From Desulfobulbus sp. (GTDB lineage: Bacteria > Desulfobacterota > Desulfobulbia > Desulfobulbales > Desulfobulbaceae): DNA of 49,568 bases. Each line of letters starts with the position of its first letter. Positions within the stretch are counted from its first letter, which is position 1. The translations under genes were made by a program, and so were the position numbers. A model generated the notes under the pieces. That model did no database searches and had not been told where the DNA came from. It saw only the letters and a program-made list of their open reading frames with translations. Shown here one piece after another: positions 11,224 to 19,310 of this stretch. The DNA is taken from the NCBI RefSeq assembly GCF_030824455.1, contig NZ_JAVBXR010000123.1, positions 1 through 49,568 on the forward strand, in the 5' to 3' direction.

Positions 11224-11238
11224 AGAGAACAGTTCTCT
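11224..11238. promoter_or_regulatory. 15-bp palindrome between parA and nadB
   Basis: AGAGAACAGTTCTCT is a perfect inverted repeat about a central base. It shares the AGAG...CTCT ends with the neighbouring 17-bp palindrome, 9 bases apart. The pair may be a double operator in the parA/nadB divergent region. Confidence 0.4.
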
Positions 11239-11260
11239 TGCTTTCCTAATCACTTTGCCC

Positions 11261-11278
11261 ATGTTTCACGTGAAACAT
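11261..11278. other. parS: parS centromere site
   Basis: The 16-bp TGTTTCACGTGAAACA at 11262-11277 is identical to the canonical bacterial chromosomal parS, and the flanking A and T extend the palindrome to 18 bp. It lies about 20 bases before the nadB ATG and about 105 bases upstream of the parA start. ParB should nucleate here and spread, which may also affect nadB and parAB transcription. parS sites cluster near oriC, so the window is probably within the origin region. Confidence 0.95.
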
Positions 11279-11298
11279 TGCCGGCGCGGGACCCTTGT

Positions 11299-12900
11299 AT
11301 GACGGATTATAGCGATGTACTCATTGTTGGAAGTGGTGTGTCGGGGCTTTCGTTTGCGTTGAAGGTTGCGCAGTTTTCCAAGGTCACTTTGATCACCAAA
11401 AAGAAAAAAGCCGACACGGCAACCAACCTGGCGCAGGGTGGGGTGGCGGCGGTGTTGTCGGTGGAGGATACGGTCGACGCCCACATTGCCGACACCCTGT
11501 GTTCGGGGGATGGCCTGTGCAATGAAGAGATCGTGCGCATCGTCACCACTGAAGGCCCGGATCGGGTGCGGGAGTTGATGGATCTGGGGGTCCGGTTTCA
11601 AAAGGGCAAGGACGGCAAGGGGTTTGATCTGGGCATGGAGGGCGGCCATTCGGCGCGCCGGGTGGCCCACGCCTTTGACCTCACCGGCAAGGAGATCGAG
11701 CGGGCGCTGCTCGAGCAGATTGCGGTCAATCCCAACATCGAAGTGCTGGAAAATCATCTGGCCATTGACCTGCTGATTGAGTCCAAGGCGCGCGGTCAGG
11801 AGCGAACCAACGGCGACCGCTGCCTGGGAGCCTATGTGCTCAACCGGTTGACCGGCGAGGTCGAGACGCGCTGCGCCGGGGTCACGGTGCTGTGCACCGG
11901 CGGTTGCGGCAAGGTCTATCTCTACACCACCAACCCGGACATCGCCACCGGCGACGGCGTGGCCATGGCCTACCGGGCGGGGGCCAAGGTGGCTAATCTC
12001 GAGTTCATTCAGTTTCATCCCACCTGCTTTTTTAACCGGGAGGCGAAAAATTTCCTCATCTCGGAGGCGGTGCGCGGCGAGGGCGGCGTCCTGGTTAATC
12101 AGCAGGGCAAACCCTTTATGAAGAAGTACGACTCGCGCGGCGACCTCGCCACCCGCGATGCTGTGGCGCGCGGCATCGACGCCGAGATGAAGGCCACCGG
12201 CGCCGACTGCGTGTTCCTTGACATCACCCACAAGCCGGCCGCCTTTCTCCAAGAGCGGTTCCCCAACATCTACCAGACTTGCAAACAGTACGGGGTGGAC
12301 CTGACCCAAAAGCCGATTCCGGTGGTGCCGGCGGCGCACTACATGTGCGGCGGGGTATTGGTGGACGAGTGGGGCCGCAGCTCCATCACCAACCTAATGG
12401 CCCTGGGCGAGACCGCCTGCACCGGCCTGCACGGGGCCAACCGCTTGGCCTCCAACTCGTTGCTCGAGGCGGTGGTCTTTGCCCATCGCGCCGCCCATCT
12501 GCTCGAAGGCCAGATCGCCTCGACCCGGACCTTGGAAAAAATCGAGATTGAGCCCTGGCGGACCGGCGGCGCCGCCCTGCTCGACGAGTCAATTCTGATC
12601 AAGCACAACTGGGATCAGGTGCGACAGTTGATGTGGGATTATGTAGGGATTGTGCGGCGGAAAAAGCGGCTGGACCTGATCCAGACCCGCTTAAGTTGGA
12701 TGCTCACAGAGATCAAAGAGCATTTCTACGATTACCTGCTCACCCCCGATCTGGTGGAGTTGCGCAACCTGGCGGTGATCGCCGATCTGATTGTGCAGAG
12801 CGCCAGCCAGCGCAAGGAATCGCGCGGGCTGCATTACATTCTCGACTATCCTGAAAAGAACGATCAGGACTTTAAGCGGGACACCATTCTCCAGAAGTAA
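11299..12900 (+). CDS. nadB: L-aspartate oxidase
   Basis: 533 residues from ATG 11299; an in-frame TTG at 11278, inside the region just after parS, would add 7. The flavoenzyme oxidises L-aspartate to iminoaspartate for NAD synthesis. In anaerobes fumarate can replace O2 as acceptor. Visible: FAD motif VLIVGSGVSGLSFAL, TNLAQGGVAAVL, GGHSARRVAHAFDLTG, the EFIQFHPTC active-site segment, and ALGETACTGLHGANRLASNS near the C-terminal FAD contact. nadA and nadC are not adjacent. Confidence 0.96.
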   Translation: MTDYSDVLIVGSGVSGLSFALKVAQFSKVTLITKKKKADTATNLAQGGVAAVLSVEDTVDAHIADTLCSGDGLCNEEIVRIVTTEGPDRVRELMDLGVRFQKGKDGKGFDLGMEGGHSARRVAHAFDLTGKEIERALLEQIAVNPNIEVLENHLAIDLLIESKARGQERTNGDRCLGAYVLNRLTGEVETRCAGVTVLCTGGCGKVYLYTTNPDIATGDGVAMAYRAGAKVANLEFIQFHPTCFFNREAKNFLISEAVRGEGGVLVNQQGKPFMKKYDSRGDLATRDAVARGIDAEMKATGADCVFLDITHKPAAFLQERFPNIYQTCKQYGVDLTQKPIPVVPAAHYMCGGVLVDEWGRSSITNLMALGETACTGLHGANRLASNSLLEAVVFAHRAAHLLEGQIASTRTLEKIEIEPWRTGGAALLDESILIKHNWDQVRQLMWDYVGIVRRKKRLDLIQTRLSWMLTEIKEHFYDYLLTPDLVELRNLAVIADLIVQSASQRKESRGLHYILDYPEKNDQDFKRDTILQK

Positions 12901-12904
12901 CCGT

Positions 12905-12938
12905 AAAAAGCCCCCGCTGGCTGCTGCTGGCGGGGGCT
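12905..12938 (-). terminator. Rho-independent terminator of the 12949-13821 gene
   Basis: AGCCCCCGC (12909-12917) pairs perfectly with GCGGGGGCT (12930-12938) around a 12-base loop. On the minus strand it is followed by T5 (complement of 12905-12909), giving a standard terminator 11 bases after the minus-strand stop. It also separates that gene from the convergent nadB. Confidence 0.85.
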
Positions 12939-12948
12939 GGTCGCTTGT

Positions 12949-13821
12949 TCACTGTTGCGGCTTCACCTGCTGCATTTGCTGCATCGCTTCCTGCATCTGT
13001 TGCATCATCGCCTGTTGATCCTCCTTGCTGATCCCCTCGGCCTCCATCCCTTGCTGCATGCCGCCGGGGACCATGGATTGTCCCATCTGCTGCATTTTCT
13101 TTGCCCCGTCTGGTTGTTTGAGCGTGTCCATGGCCTGCTGCACCATACCGGTCATCATGGTTTCCGCCTCCTGGTTGAACACCGCAGTAATGCCGGCGGG
13201 CGGGGCAAAGGCGCTGTCGGGCACGGCGCCGGTGTCGACCTTAACCGCGACGTTGGCGCTCTTCATGCCCATCACCGAAACTTCCGAACGCAGCGGCACG
13301 TCGGTGTTGTGGATCATGGAAACGGTGGACATGCCGCCGCCGATGGCGGCAACGTCGCAGTCATAGCCCAGCACCTTCTCGGCCTTTTGCTTGACCGAAC
13401 CGCCGAACGAGCCCATCATGCCGGCGCCAAGCTCCTTGGCGTTCTTCTCAAAATTCTTTTTCTCAGCGGCGCTGAATTTGTTATATTCGGCCTGGTAAAT
13501 TTTGCGGGGGTTGGAGGTCTTTTCGCCGGTCTTGTCGATCAGGTTGTAGGTGGTGATCCAGTCCGGGTCGGTGAGCTCAAGGGTCTCAGACGGGTTGCTC
13601 ATCCCCATGACCATGGTGGTCGCCTTGTGGTGTTCGGCCCGCCGTTGACCGTAGTCTTTGACGTACAGGGTTTCCTTGCCCTGCTCGCTGCCGGTGAGCT
13701 CGTAATGAATGGCGGCCTCTTTGAACGGCAGCTTCATCTCCCAGGGCAGGTCATCGGCCCAGGCCAGAGACCCGGCCGCAAACAGGCTCACGGCGACAAC
13801 CAGCACACTTCTTTTTTTCAT
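12949..13821 (-). CDS. Periplasmic protein of unknown function, Met/Gln-rich tail
   Basis: 290 residues from ATG 13821, chosen because AAGGAG sits 6 bases before it (an ATG at 13827 is too close to that site). A signal peptide (MKKRSVLVVAVSLFAAGSLA, cleaved about AWA) leads to a beta-rich domain of about 190 residues resembling outer-membrane lipoprotein-sorting or DUF4412-type folds. It includes YELTGSEQGKETLYVKDYG and KVLGYDCDVAAIGGG. The last 80 residues are low-complexity, dominated by Gln and Met (QQAMMQQMQEAMQQMQQV). It is monocistronic with its own terminator. I do not recognise a specific function. Confidence 0.8.
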   Translation of the reverse strand: MKKRSVLVVAVSLFAAGSLAWADDLPWEMKLPFKEAAIHYELTGSEQGKETLYVKDYGQRRAEHHKATTMVMGMSNPSETLELTDPDWITTYNLIDKTGEKTSNPRKIYQAEYNKFSAAEKKNFEKNAKELGAGMMGSFGGSVKQKAEKVLGYDCDVAAIGGGMSTVSMIHNTDVPLRSEVSVMGMKSANVAVKVDTGAVPDSAFAPPAGITAVFNQEAETMMTGMVQQAMDTLKQPDGAKKMQQMGQSMVPGGMQQGMEAEGISKEDQQAMMQQMQEAMQQMQQVKPQQ

Positions 13822-13933
13822 ACACATCTCCTTTTTGTGCTCAACTATTCGGGCAGCAGCGCTGCGGTTACAGGGTAAACATTTCTATTGTAACGACTGG
13901 CAACAGAGACACAAGGGAAAGAGAGAAGAGGCC

Positions 13934-14320
13934 ATGCTTTCGATAATACAGCAAATCGCGGAACGAAAAATTCAGCAGGCCATGGAAGAGGGCACGATCC
14001 CCGACCTCAGCCACTGGAAAAACAAACCCCTGCCGCCGGACGACATGGCCCATGTGCCGGCAGACCTGCGCATGGCCTACCGGCTGCTGAAAAACGCCGG
14101 CTACGTGCCCGAGGAAGTGGCGGTGCAACAGGAGATTACCCGGCTTGAGCAGTTGCTGGCAACCTGCACGGATGAACGAGAGAAGGTGAGGCAGTTGAAG
14201 AAGATCAGCTGCTTGCGGACCAAGCTGGAATGCCGTATGGGCAGGGCGATGGAGCTTGGCGAGGATGGGCCGTATTACGGCCAGGTGGTGGACCGGCTGT
14301 CAACCCCCAAGGCGGGCTGA
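13934..14320 (+). CDS. DUF1992 (DnaJ-homologue, conserved domain) protein
   Basis: 128 residues. The N-terminus has the family signature: IIQQIAERKIQQAMEEG, then the NKPLPPDDMAHVPADLRMAY region, where the glycine-rich turn of many members is shortened. The C-terminal half is helical and charged. Function in bacteria is undefined; eukaryotic DNAJC28 shares the domain. A strong purine-rich ribosome site (GAGAAGAGG) precedes the ATG. Divergent from the periplasmic protein gene and convergent with the M16 protease gene. Confidence 0.85.
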   Translation: MLSIIQQIAERKIQQAMEEGTIPDLSHWKNKPLPPDDMAHVPADLRMAYRLLKNAGYVPEEVAVQQEITRLEQLLATCTDEREKVRQLKKISCLRTKLECRMGRAMELGEDGPYYGQVVDRLSTPKAG

Positions 14321-14327
14321 CAGCCGG
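14293..14327. terminator. Hairpin at convergent DUF1992/M16 gene ends
   Basis: CCGGCTGTCA (14293-14302) pairs perfectly with TGACAGCCGG (14318-14327), with a 15-base loop. The second arm contains the DUF1992 stop codon, and the M16 gene ends 8 bases further on. No T-run follows, so it is a possible bidirectional stop rather than a textbook terminator. Confidence 0.4.
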
Positions 14328-14334
14328 TTGCCGG

Positions 14335-17259
14335 TTACAGCTCGGCGATGTCGCTGAACAGGGTTTTGTCCTGTTCAATTTTCTCGCGGCTGCCGATGGT
14401 CGCCCGATAGCGGCAGGCCTGCAGCTGTTCAAAGAGCGGCGCAAAGCTGCGGAGGTCGCCGGCGCTGGTGCGGACAATCTCCTCAATGCGCTGCTGGCGG
14501 CAGGCGGGCGTGATGCCGGCCAGATAGTCGTTGCGGGCGGCGGCGCCCCTAGTGGCCGGGCCCTGATGCGGGGTGGCCGAACCATAGGCGCCAACGATCA
14601 GCTGTTGCAACGACTCCGCAGACAATTCCAGGCCGCTGATCACGCCGGGCAGGGCCTCGTAGGCCTCGAAGGTCTTTTTCACCTGCGGATCGCGGTAGCT
14701 GACCATGCCGAAATTGCCGGTCAGATGGTTGAACTGGATGAAGCAACCGTAGGCTCCGCCCATCTGCCGCACCGTATTCCACAGATAATCCCGCGAAAGC
14801 CAGGTCCTGAGCACCTCAAACGAGCCGTTGTAGCGCGCCGTGTCCGGAAAGAGGGTGCAGGCCTGGACGTTGTAGACCATTTCGGCCGAGGTGGTGAAAC
14901 CCTGGCTGGTGGGCGTGGCTGCGAACTGCGGTTGCGCCGCCGGCAGCGTCCGGTCGGACAGGGACTGGACAACCGACAGCCCCAGATCCTGGAAGCGGCG
15001 GATGTCCTTGTCCTCAGCGGTGACCGAGACAATCAGCCCCTGCCGCCGGAAGAGCAGCTCGCGAATCTGTTTGAGCGCCGCATGCAGTTTGGCCTCTTCG
15101 GCTTCATAGTTGCCGGCCAGGTTTTTGAGGTGCAGATAGGCCCGGACGCCATGGACATGCTCGTTGTACTGTCCGGCCCGGCTCAGGTGGGAAAAGGCCC
15201 GGGTCGAGGCCAGGCTGTACCCTTCGCTCTGCACCGAATGTTCCGCCCAGGCGTATTCCCGGTGGACGATCTCCTCAATGTGATGCTCGTCGGAGAAATC
15301 AACCGAGGTCAGCACCTCGGTGAGCAGGGCAATCGCCTGCTCCAGATAGGACGACAGGGCCTTGATCTGCAGCCAGAGAATCGGCCGGACCGTGTTGCGG
15401 TCGTCGGCCCGCACGTAGACCTGGAAGGCGTGCGAGAAGTCGCCGGTGCAAAGGTTGATCGCCTTGGCGAACTGCATGTAGTCTTTGGTTTCGGTGCCGA
15501 TCTCGGTGAGAACGGTGGCGAACAGATCAAGATACGGCAGCAGTTCCAGCGGCAGGGCTGAGCAGTCGAGGCCGAAGTCCAGATAGCAGATGCCGTTGGT
15601 TTCAAGATCGTTGATCAGCAATTCCGACCCGCCGAGGGTTGAAGGCTGCACCGCGTGAAAGGGCGGGCGGGCGTCGAGATCGTCGAGCGAAAGCCGGGGC
15701 AGGCGGCGCAGATCCTCGGCTGAATTCTGTTCGGCCTGCAGGGCCATCAGTTCCTGGGTGCGCTCAACCAACTGGGTGCGTCCGGCGGCGTCAAGCGACT
15801 GGGCAAAGGCCGCCAGCCGCTGCTGTTCATCCGCCAGATTCTGCGCCATTTTTTCCGGGTCCGGGGCGAGGGTCACCGTGACCGTGGCCGGGTTGTCCAG
15901 CAGGTGGGTCCGGATCAGCTGCTCGAAATAGCCGTTTTCAGTGGCGTCCTTACGGATTTCCGCCAGCAGGGCGTCGATCTGCAGGGCGTCAAAGGGCGTC
16001 ATGCCGTGCTTGAGCGCGGGCAGGGCCTTGCCAATCAGATCCAGGCCGCGCTGGGCCTTGTTCATCTCCTCCCGCACCGAAAATTCATATTTGTTCAATT
16101 CAGAGAGCATCAAATCCCGGTCCAGTCCCTGATCAACCATCCGGGTCAGGGTGGCCTGGTAGAGGGCGCGAAAATGTTCCCGCTTTTCCAGGTCGGTGCC
16201 GACCAGGTAGGTGATCATCAGGGTTTTGATGCTGGAGTTCGAAAGAAACAACCCGCCGAAATCTTTGCACAAAGATGCGTTAATCACCGCTTTTTTGAGC
16301 GGCGAGCCGTCGGAGTTGAACAGGATGTTGGCAATGATCTGAAAGGCGGCGTTGAGTTTGCGGTCCTGGACCGTGCCCACGGCCGAGCTGATGGCCATGA
16401 AGGTTTTTTGCTCAAGGGGGCTGCCCGGCTGCACCGGATAGCTGTCTTCAATGTTCAGCGGCGCGGTCACGTCCAAGCCCTCCTTGATCCGGGCTTTGGC
16501 CACCGGCTGCGGGAATTTGTCCAGGAAATTCTCCTGGACAAAGGCCAGTTCCTGGTCAAGCGGCGCATCGCCGTAGAAGAAAAAGGTGCTGTTGGAGGGA
16601 TGGTAGTGGGAGCGGTGAAAAGCAACGAACTGCTCATAGCTCAGCTCGGGGATGCGACGGGGATCGCCGCCCGATTCGTGGGCATAGGTCGATTCCGGCA
16701 TCAGCCCCTGGTAGGTGTGGTGGAACAGGGCCCGGATCGGATCGGAAAAGGCGCCCTTCATCTCGTTGAGCACCACGCCCATGAACTGCACCTGGTCGTC
16801 GCTGTTTTCGAGGTGGTAATGCCAGCCCTCCTGCTCAAAGGTTGATTTGAGCAGCAGCGGGTTGAACGCCACGTCGCAGTAGACGTCCATGATGCTGAAG
16901 TATTCCTTGAGGTTGCGGGTGGCAAAGGGATACCAGGTGGTGTCCGATCCGGTCATGGCGTTGAGAAAGGTCATCAGCCCGCCCTTGTTGATCTCGCCGA
17001 ACACGTCCCGAACCGGATATTTCTCCGACCCCATCAGCACCGAGTGCTCCAGGATGTGAGCCACGCCGGTGGAATCCTCGGGCACGGTCATGAACGAGAC
17101 GCAGAAGGTCTTGTTGACGTCCTGATTTTTAATCGCCAGGGCCTGACAGCCCAACACCGCGTGGGTAAAAAGCAACACTGTGGAATGAATTTCAGGAATG
17201 AATTCCTTCCGTTCAAGGACAAAGCCGTGGTAGGTCGAGCCAAGGGCAAACGAGGTCAT
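14335..17259 (-). CDS. M16C zinc metalloprotease (presequence protease-like)
   Basis: 974 residues, the length of PreP/falcilysin-type M16C enzymes. The inverted zinc motif HILEH is at about residue 70 (GVAHILEHSVLMGSEKYPVR), and the distal glutamate lies in ALLHTYQGLMPE-style text around residues 170-190. Four M16 half-domains follow with the M16C-associated hinge near residues 500-560. There is no signal peptide, so it is probably cytoplasmic and degrades peptides. It ends in a conserved tail GSREKIEQDKTLFSDIAEL. GGAG precedes the ATG. dtd follows upstream on the same strand with a 12-base gap. Confidence 0.92.
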   Translation of the reverse strand: MTSFALGSTYHGFVLERKEFIPEIHSTVLLFTHAVLGCQALAIKNQDVNKTFCVSFMTVPEDSTGVAHILEHSVLMGSEKYPVRDVFGEINKGGLMTFLNAMTGSDTTWYPFATRNLKEYFSIMDVYCDVAFNPLLLKSTFEQEGWHYHLENSDDQVQFMGVVLNEMKGAFSDPIRALFHHTYQGLMPESTYAHESGGDPRRIPELSYEQFVAFHRSHYHPSNSTFFFYGDAPLDQELAFVQENFLDKFPQPVAKARIKEGLDVTAPLNIEDSYPVQPGSPLEQKTFMAISSAVGTVQDRKLNAAFQIIANILFNSDGSPLKKAVINASLCKDFGGLFLSNSSIKTLMITYLVGTDLEKREHFRALYQATLTRMVDQGLDRDLMLSELNKYEFSVREEMNKAQRGLDLIGKALPALKHGMTPFDALQIDALLAEIRKDATENGYFEQLIRTHLLDNPATVTVTLAPDPEKMAQNLADEQQRLAAFAQSLDAAGRTQLVERTQELMALQAEQNSAEDLRRLPRLSLDDLDARPPFHAVQPSTLGGSELLINDLETNGICYLDFGLDCSALPLELLPYLDLFATVLTEIGTETKDYMQFAKAINLCTGDFSHAFQVYVRADDRNTVRPILWLQIKALSSYLEQAIALLTEVLTSVDFSDEHHIEEIVHREYAWAEHSVQSEGYSLASTRAFSHLSRAGQYNEHVHGVRAYLHLKNLAGNYEAEEAKLHAALKQIRELLFRRQGLIVSVTAEDKDIRRFQDLGLSVVQSLSDRTLPAAQPQFAATPTSQGFTTSAEMVYNVQACTLFPDTARYNGSFEVLRTWLSRDYLWNTVRQMGGAYGCFIQFNHLTGNFGMVSYRDPQVKKTFEAYEALPGVISGLELSAESLQQLIVGAYGSATPHQGPATRGAAARNDYLAGITPACRQQRIEEIVRTSAGDLRSFAPLFEQLQACRYRATIGSREKIEQDKTLFSDIAEL

Positions 17260-17271
17260 AATGCTCCGTTT

Positions 17272-17721
17272 TCAGAAAGTTTTATGGGAATCCAACAAAA
17301 TGGTGACCGGACCGGAATTTGTCAAGGAAACTTGCATCATGGCCTGGAAAACGCCGGCCTGGACCGGGATGTTGCGCAAGCGGCAGCAGTCGATGAACTG
17401 ATCGTAGAGACTCCGGGCCAGTTCGGGCGGCGCCGCCTCGTTCCAGGAGGGGCGGCGGCCCTTGCGGCAATCGCCGTAGAGGGTGAACTGGGAAACCACC
17501 AGCAGCTCGCCCTTAATGTCGGTCAGCGAGCGGTTCATCAGCCCCTGGTCGTCTTCAAAAATGCGCAGATGCTGGATTTTTTCGACCATCCAGGTCAGAT
17601 CCTTTTCGGTGTCGGCGCGGTGGACGCCGAGCAGGACCAGCAACCCCTCGGCAATGGCGCCGGTGGTCTGCTGGTCGACCTCGACTTGTGCGGTGCTGAC
17701 GCGTTGGACAACAGCTCTCAT
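17272..17721 (-). CDS. dtd: D-aminoacyl-tRNA deacylase
   Basis: 149 residues from ATG 17721 (MRAVVQRVSTAQVEVD), normal for DTD, which hydrolyses D-aminoacyl-tRNA and Gly-tRNA(Ala). The two signature segments are present: VVSQFTLYGDCRKGRRPSW and LTNSGPVTILLDS (the Gly-cisPro-like NSGPVT motif). The longer open frame to 18099 is an artefact overlapping rsmE. It is part of a same-strand run rsmE-dtd-M16 protease. Confidence 0.95.
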   Translation of the reverse strand: MRAVVQRVSTAQVEVDQQTTGAIAEGLLVLLGVHRADTEKDLTWMVEKIQHLRIFEDDQGLMNRSLTDIKGELLVVSQFTLYGDCRKGRRPSWNEAAPPELARSLYDQFIDCCRLRNIPVQAGVFQAMMQVSLTNSGPVTILLDSHKTF

Positions 17722-17785
17722 GGGCGTGCGGACAGGGAAAACGGCAAGGGTTGCGGGAAGCGCGCCGCCGCGCGCAGGCGGTTGT

Positions 17786-18550
17786 TCACAGCATTGCAGA
17801 CGGATTGGAGTCTGGATTGCAGCCTGCGGCCGGTTGCAGCGCCCCGGCGAGGTACTGGACAATGGACACCGCGGCCAGGGCGGCCGTCTCGCCGCGCAGG
17901 ATGCGCGGTCCCAGGGAAAAGGTGGTGAACTCGGCCTGGCGCAGCGCCTGGAGATCGTCGGCGTGCAGGCCGCCTTCAGGCCCCAGCAGCAGGCAGATCG
18001 GCCCGGGATGATCGGCAAAATTGGTCGGCAGCGGCGCCAATTGCTCTTCCTCCCAGGCGGCCAACCGATGGACAAAGGGCGCAAAATCGATCTGCGCAAG
18101 CTCCGTGGCCGGCAGGATGGTCATCGGCAGGGTGCGATGGCTCTGCTTGCAGGCCTCGATCATGATCCGGCGCCAGCGCTCTTCCTGATGGTCGCGGTCG
18201 CCGTGGTTTTCGCAGTACCGGGACACCACCGGCTGAAAGGACTGCACGCCGAGTTCGGTGGCCTTCTGCACCAGCAGATCCATTTTCTTGCCCTTGAGCA
18301 GGCATTGGGCCAGGGTCAGCGGCAAGCGGACATCCGTGTCTTCCTGTCGCGTCCCGGTGATGGTTGCGGTTACCTGGTTTTTGTCCGCCGTCTGCAGCAC
18401 CGCAGCGTAGACGCCGCCCTGGCCGTCGAAAAACTCAACGGCCTGCCCCGGCCTGAGGCGCAGCACCGAGGCGATGTGGCGGGCTTCGGGTCCGGTCAGG
18501 GCGATTCGGTCGTCGGTGCGGGCATGGGCTGGAAGAAAAAATCGTCGCAT
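17786..18550 (-). CDS. rsmE: 16S rRNA (uracil-1498-N3)-methyltransferase RsmE
   Basis: 254 residues from ATG 18550 (MRRFFLPAHARTDDRIALTG). RsmE methylates U1498 of 16S rRNA. There is an N-terminal PUA-like domain (about 1-75, EARHIASVLRLRPGQAVEFF). The SPOUT knot carries KGKKMDLLVQKATELGVQSF, then LLLGPEGGLHADDLQAL and LGPRILRGETAALAAVSIVQ. dtd begins 64 bases downstream. An in-frame start at 18580 lacks the conserved N-terminus. Confidence 0.95.
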   Translation of the reverse strand: MRRFFLPAHARTDDRIALTGPEARHIASVLRLRPGQAVEFFDGQGGVYAAVLQTADKNQVTATITGTRQEDTDVRLPLTLAQCLLKGKKMDLLVQKATELGVQSFQPVVSRYCENHGDRDHQEERWRRIMIEACKQSHRTLPMTILPATELAQIDFAPFVHRLAAWEEEQLAPLPTNFADHPGPICLLLGPEGGLHADDLQALRQAEFTTFSLGPRILRGETAALAAVSIVQYLAGALQPAAGCNPDSNPSAML

Positions 18551-18619
18551 GGTTCCTTGTGTAGCACAAAAGCAGGGCAAATGCCCACCCCATTCCCAGG
18601 GATGGCGGGGAAAAGTCGA

Positions 18620-19171
18620 TCAGCCGATCTGGAAGTCGCCGGAGCGAGGAGCAGGCGCCTCCCTGCGGTAGGTGTTGACGCGTGCCGGCACGGCGGCCCC
18701 CAGCGGACGGCTGTCGACCAGCCGGAAGGGGAGATCGGCAAAATCAGGGAAAAAGGCGTCGCCTTCATATTCCCGGTCGATCAGGGTGAGAATCAGGGTG
18801 TCGGCCAGGGGCAGGGCCGCGCGGTAGAGCTGCTCGCCGCCGATGACAAAGGCCTTGTCCGCGTTCGCGCAGAGGCCGACGGCGGCAGGCAGGGACAACG
18901 CCGACAGGCAGTCCGGATGCGGCCGGAACCGGGGATTGGCGCTGACCACGATGTTGCGCCGTCCCGGCAGGGGCGCGCCGAGCGAGAGGTAGGTTTTGCG
19001 GCCCATGATCAGGGGATGGCCCATGGTGGTCGCTTTAAAATGGGCCATGTCTTCCGGTATCCGCCAGGGGATGGTATTATGCAGGCCAATGACCCCCCGG
19101 TTGGCGGGCATACAGGTCAGTCCGGTCATTCCGGCCATTCCGGCAACAGCGGCGATGATGATCAGTTCCAC
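18620..19171 (-). CDS. folA: Dihydrofolate reductase with N-terminal insertion
   Basis: About 183 residues from GTG 19171. DHFR reduces dihydrofolate with NADPH. Strand A is ELIIIAAVA, and the Met20-loop equivalent is GVIGLHNTIPWRIPEDMAHF. Then come GHPLIMGRKTYLSLG, RRNIVVSANPRF and AFVIGGEQLYR. Unusually, about a dozen residues containing GMAGMTGLT are inserted between strand A and the VIG motif. They are encoded by three 9-bp tandem repeats. A start inside the insert would remove strand A, so the GTG is preferred; ribosome site weak. The upstream neighbour panE is divergent. Confidence 0.9.
   Translation of the reverse strand: MELIIIAAVAGMAGMTGLTCMPANRGVIGLHNTIPWRIPEDMAHFKATTMGHPLIMGRKTYLSLGAPLPGRRNIVVSANPRFRPHPDCLSALSLPAAVGLCANADKAFVIGGEQLYRAALPLADTLILTLIDREYEGDAFFPDFADLPFRLVDSRPLGAAVPARVNTYRREAPAPRSGDFQIG
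19117..19143. repeat. 9-bp tandem repeat x3 inside folA
   Basis: TCAGTCCGG, TCATTCCGG and CCATTCCGG follow one another at 19117-19125, 19126-19134 and 19135-19143. Read on the minus strand they encode three Gly-(Met/Leu)-(Ala/Thr) triplets in the DHFR N-terminal region. Unit length is a multiple of three, so copy number can change without a frameshift. Confidence 0.85.
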
Positions 19172-19182
19172 GTTGGTCGTCC

Positions 19183-19206
19183 GCAAAGCAAAGGCAAAAG
19201 CAAAGG
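19183..19206. repeat. GCAAAG-type simple repeat upstream of folA
   Basis: GCAAAGCAAAGGCAAAAGCAAAG-like text, four imperfect copies of a 5-7 base unit, lies just upstream of the folA GTG. It forms the purine/pyrimidine-skewed leader of folA. Confidence 0.5.
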
Positions 19207-19310
19207 CCGGACATCGCAATACGCCCGCGCCGGCCGGGATGTTTGGGAGTTGAATGTACGGTTTTTCAGGTGTTCCGGCAAGAGCGACGAGGAGCGCCAA
19301 GGAGAATGCA

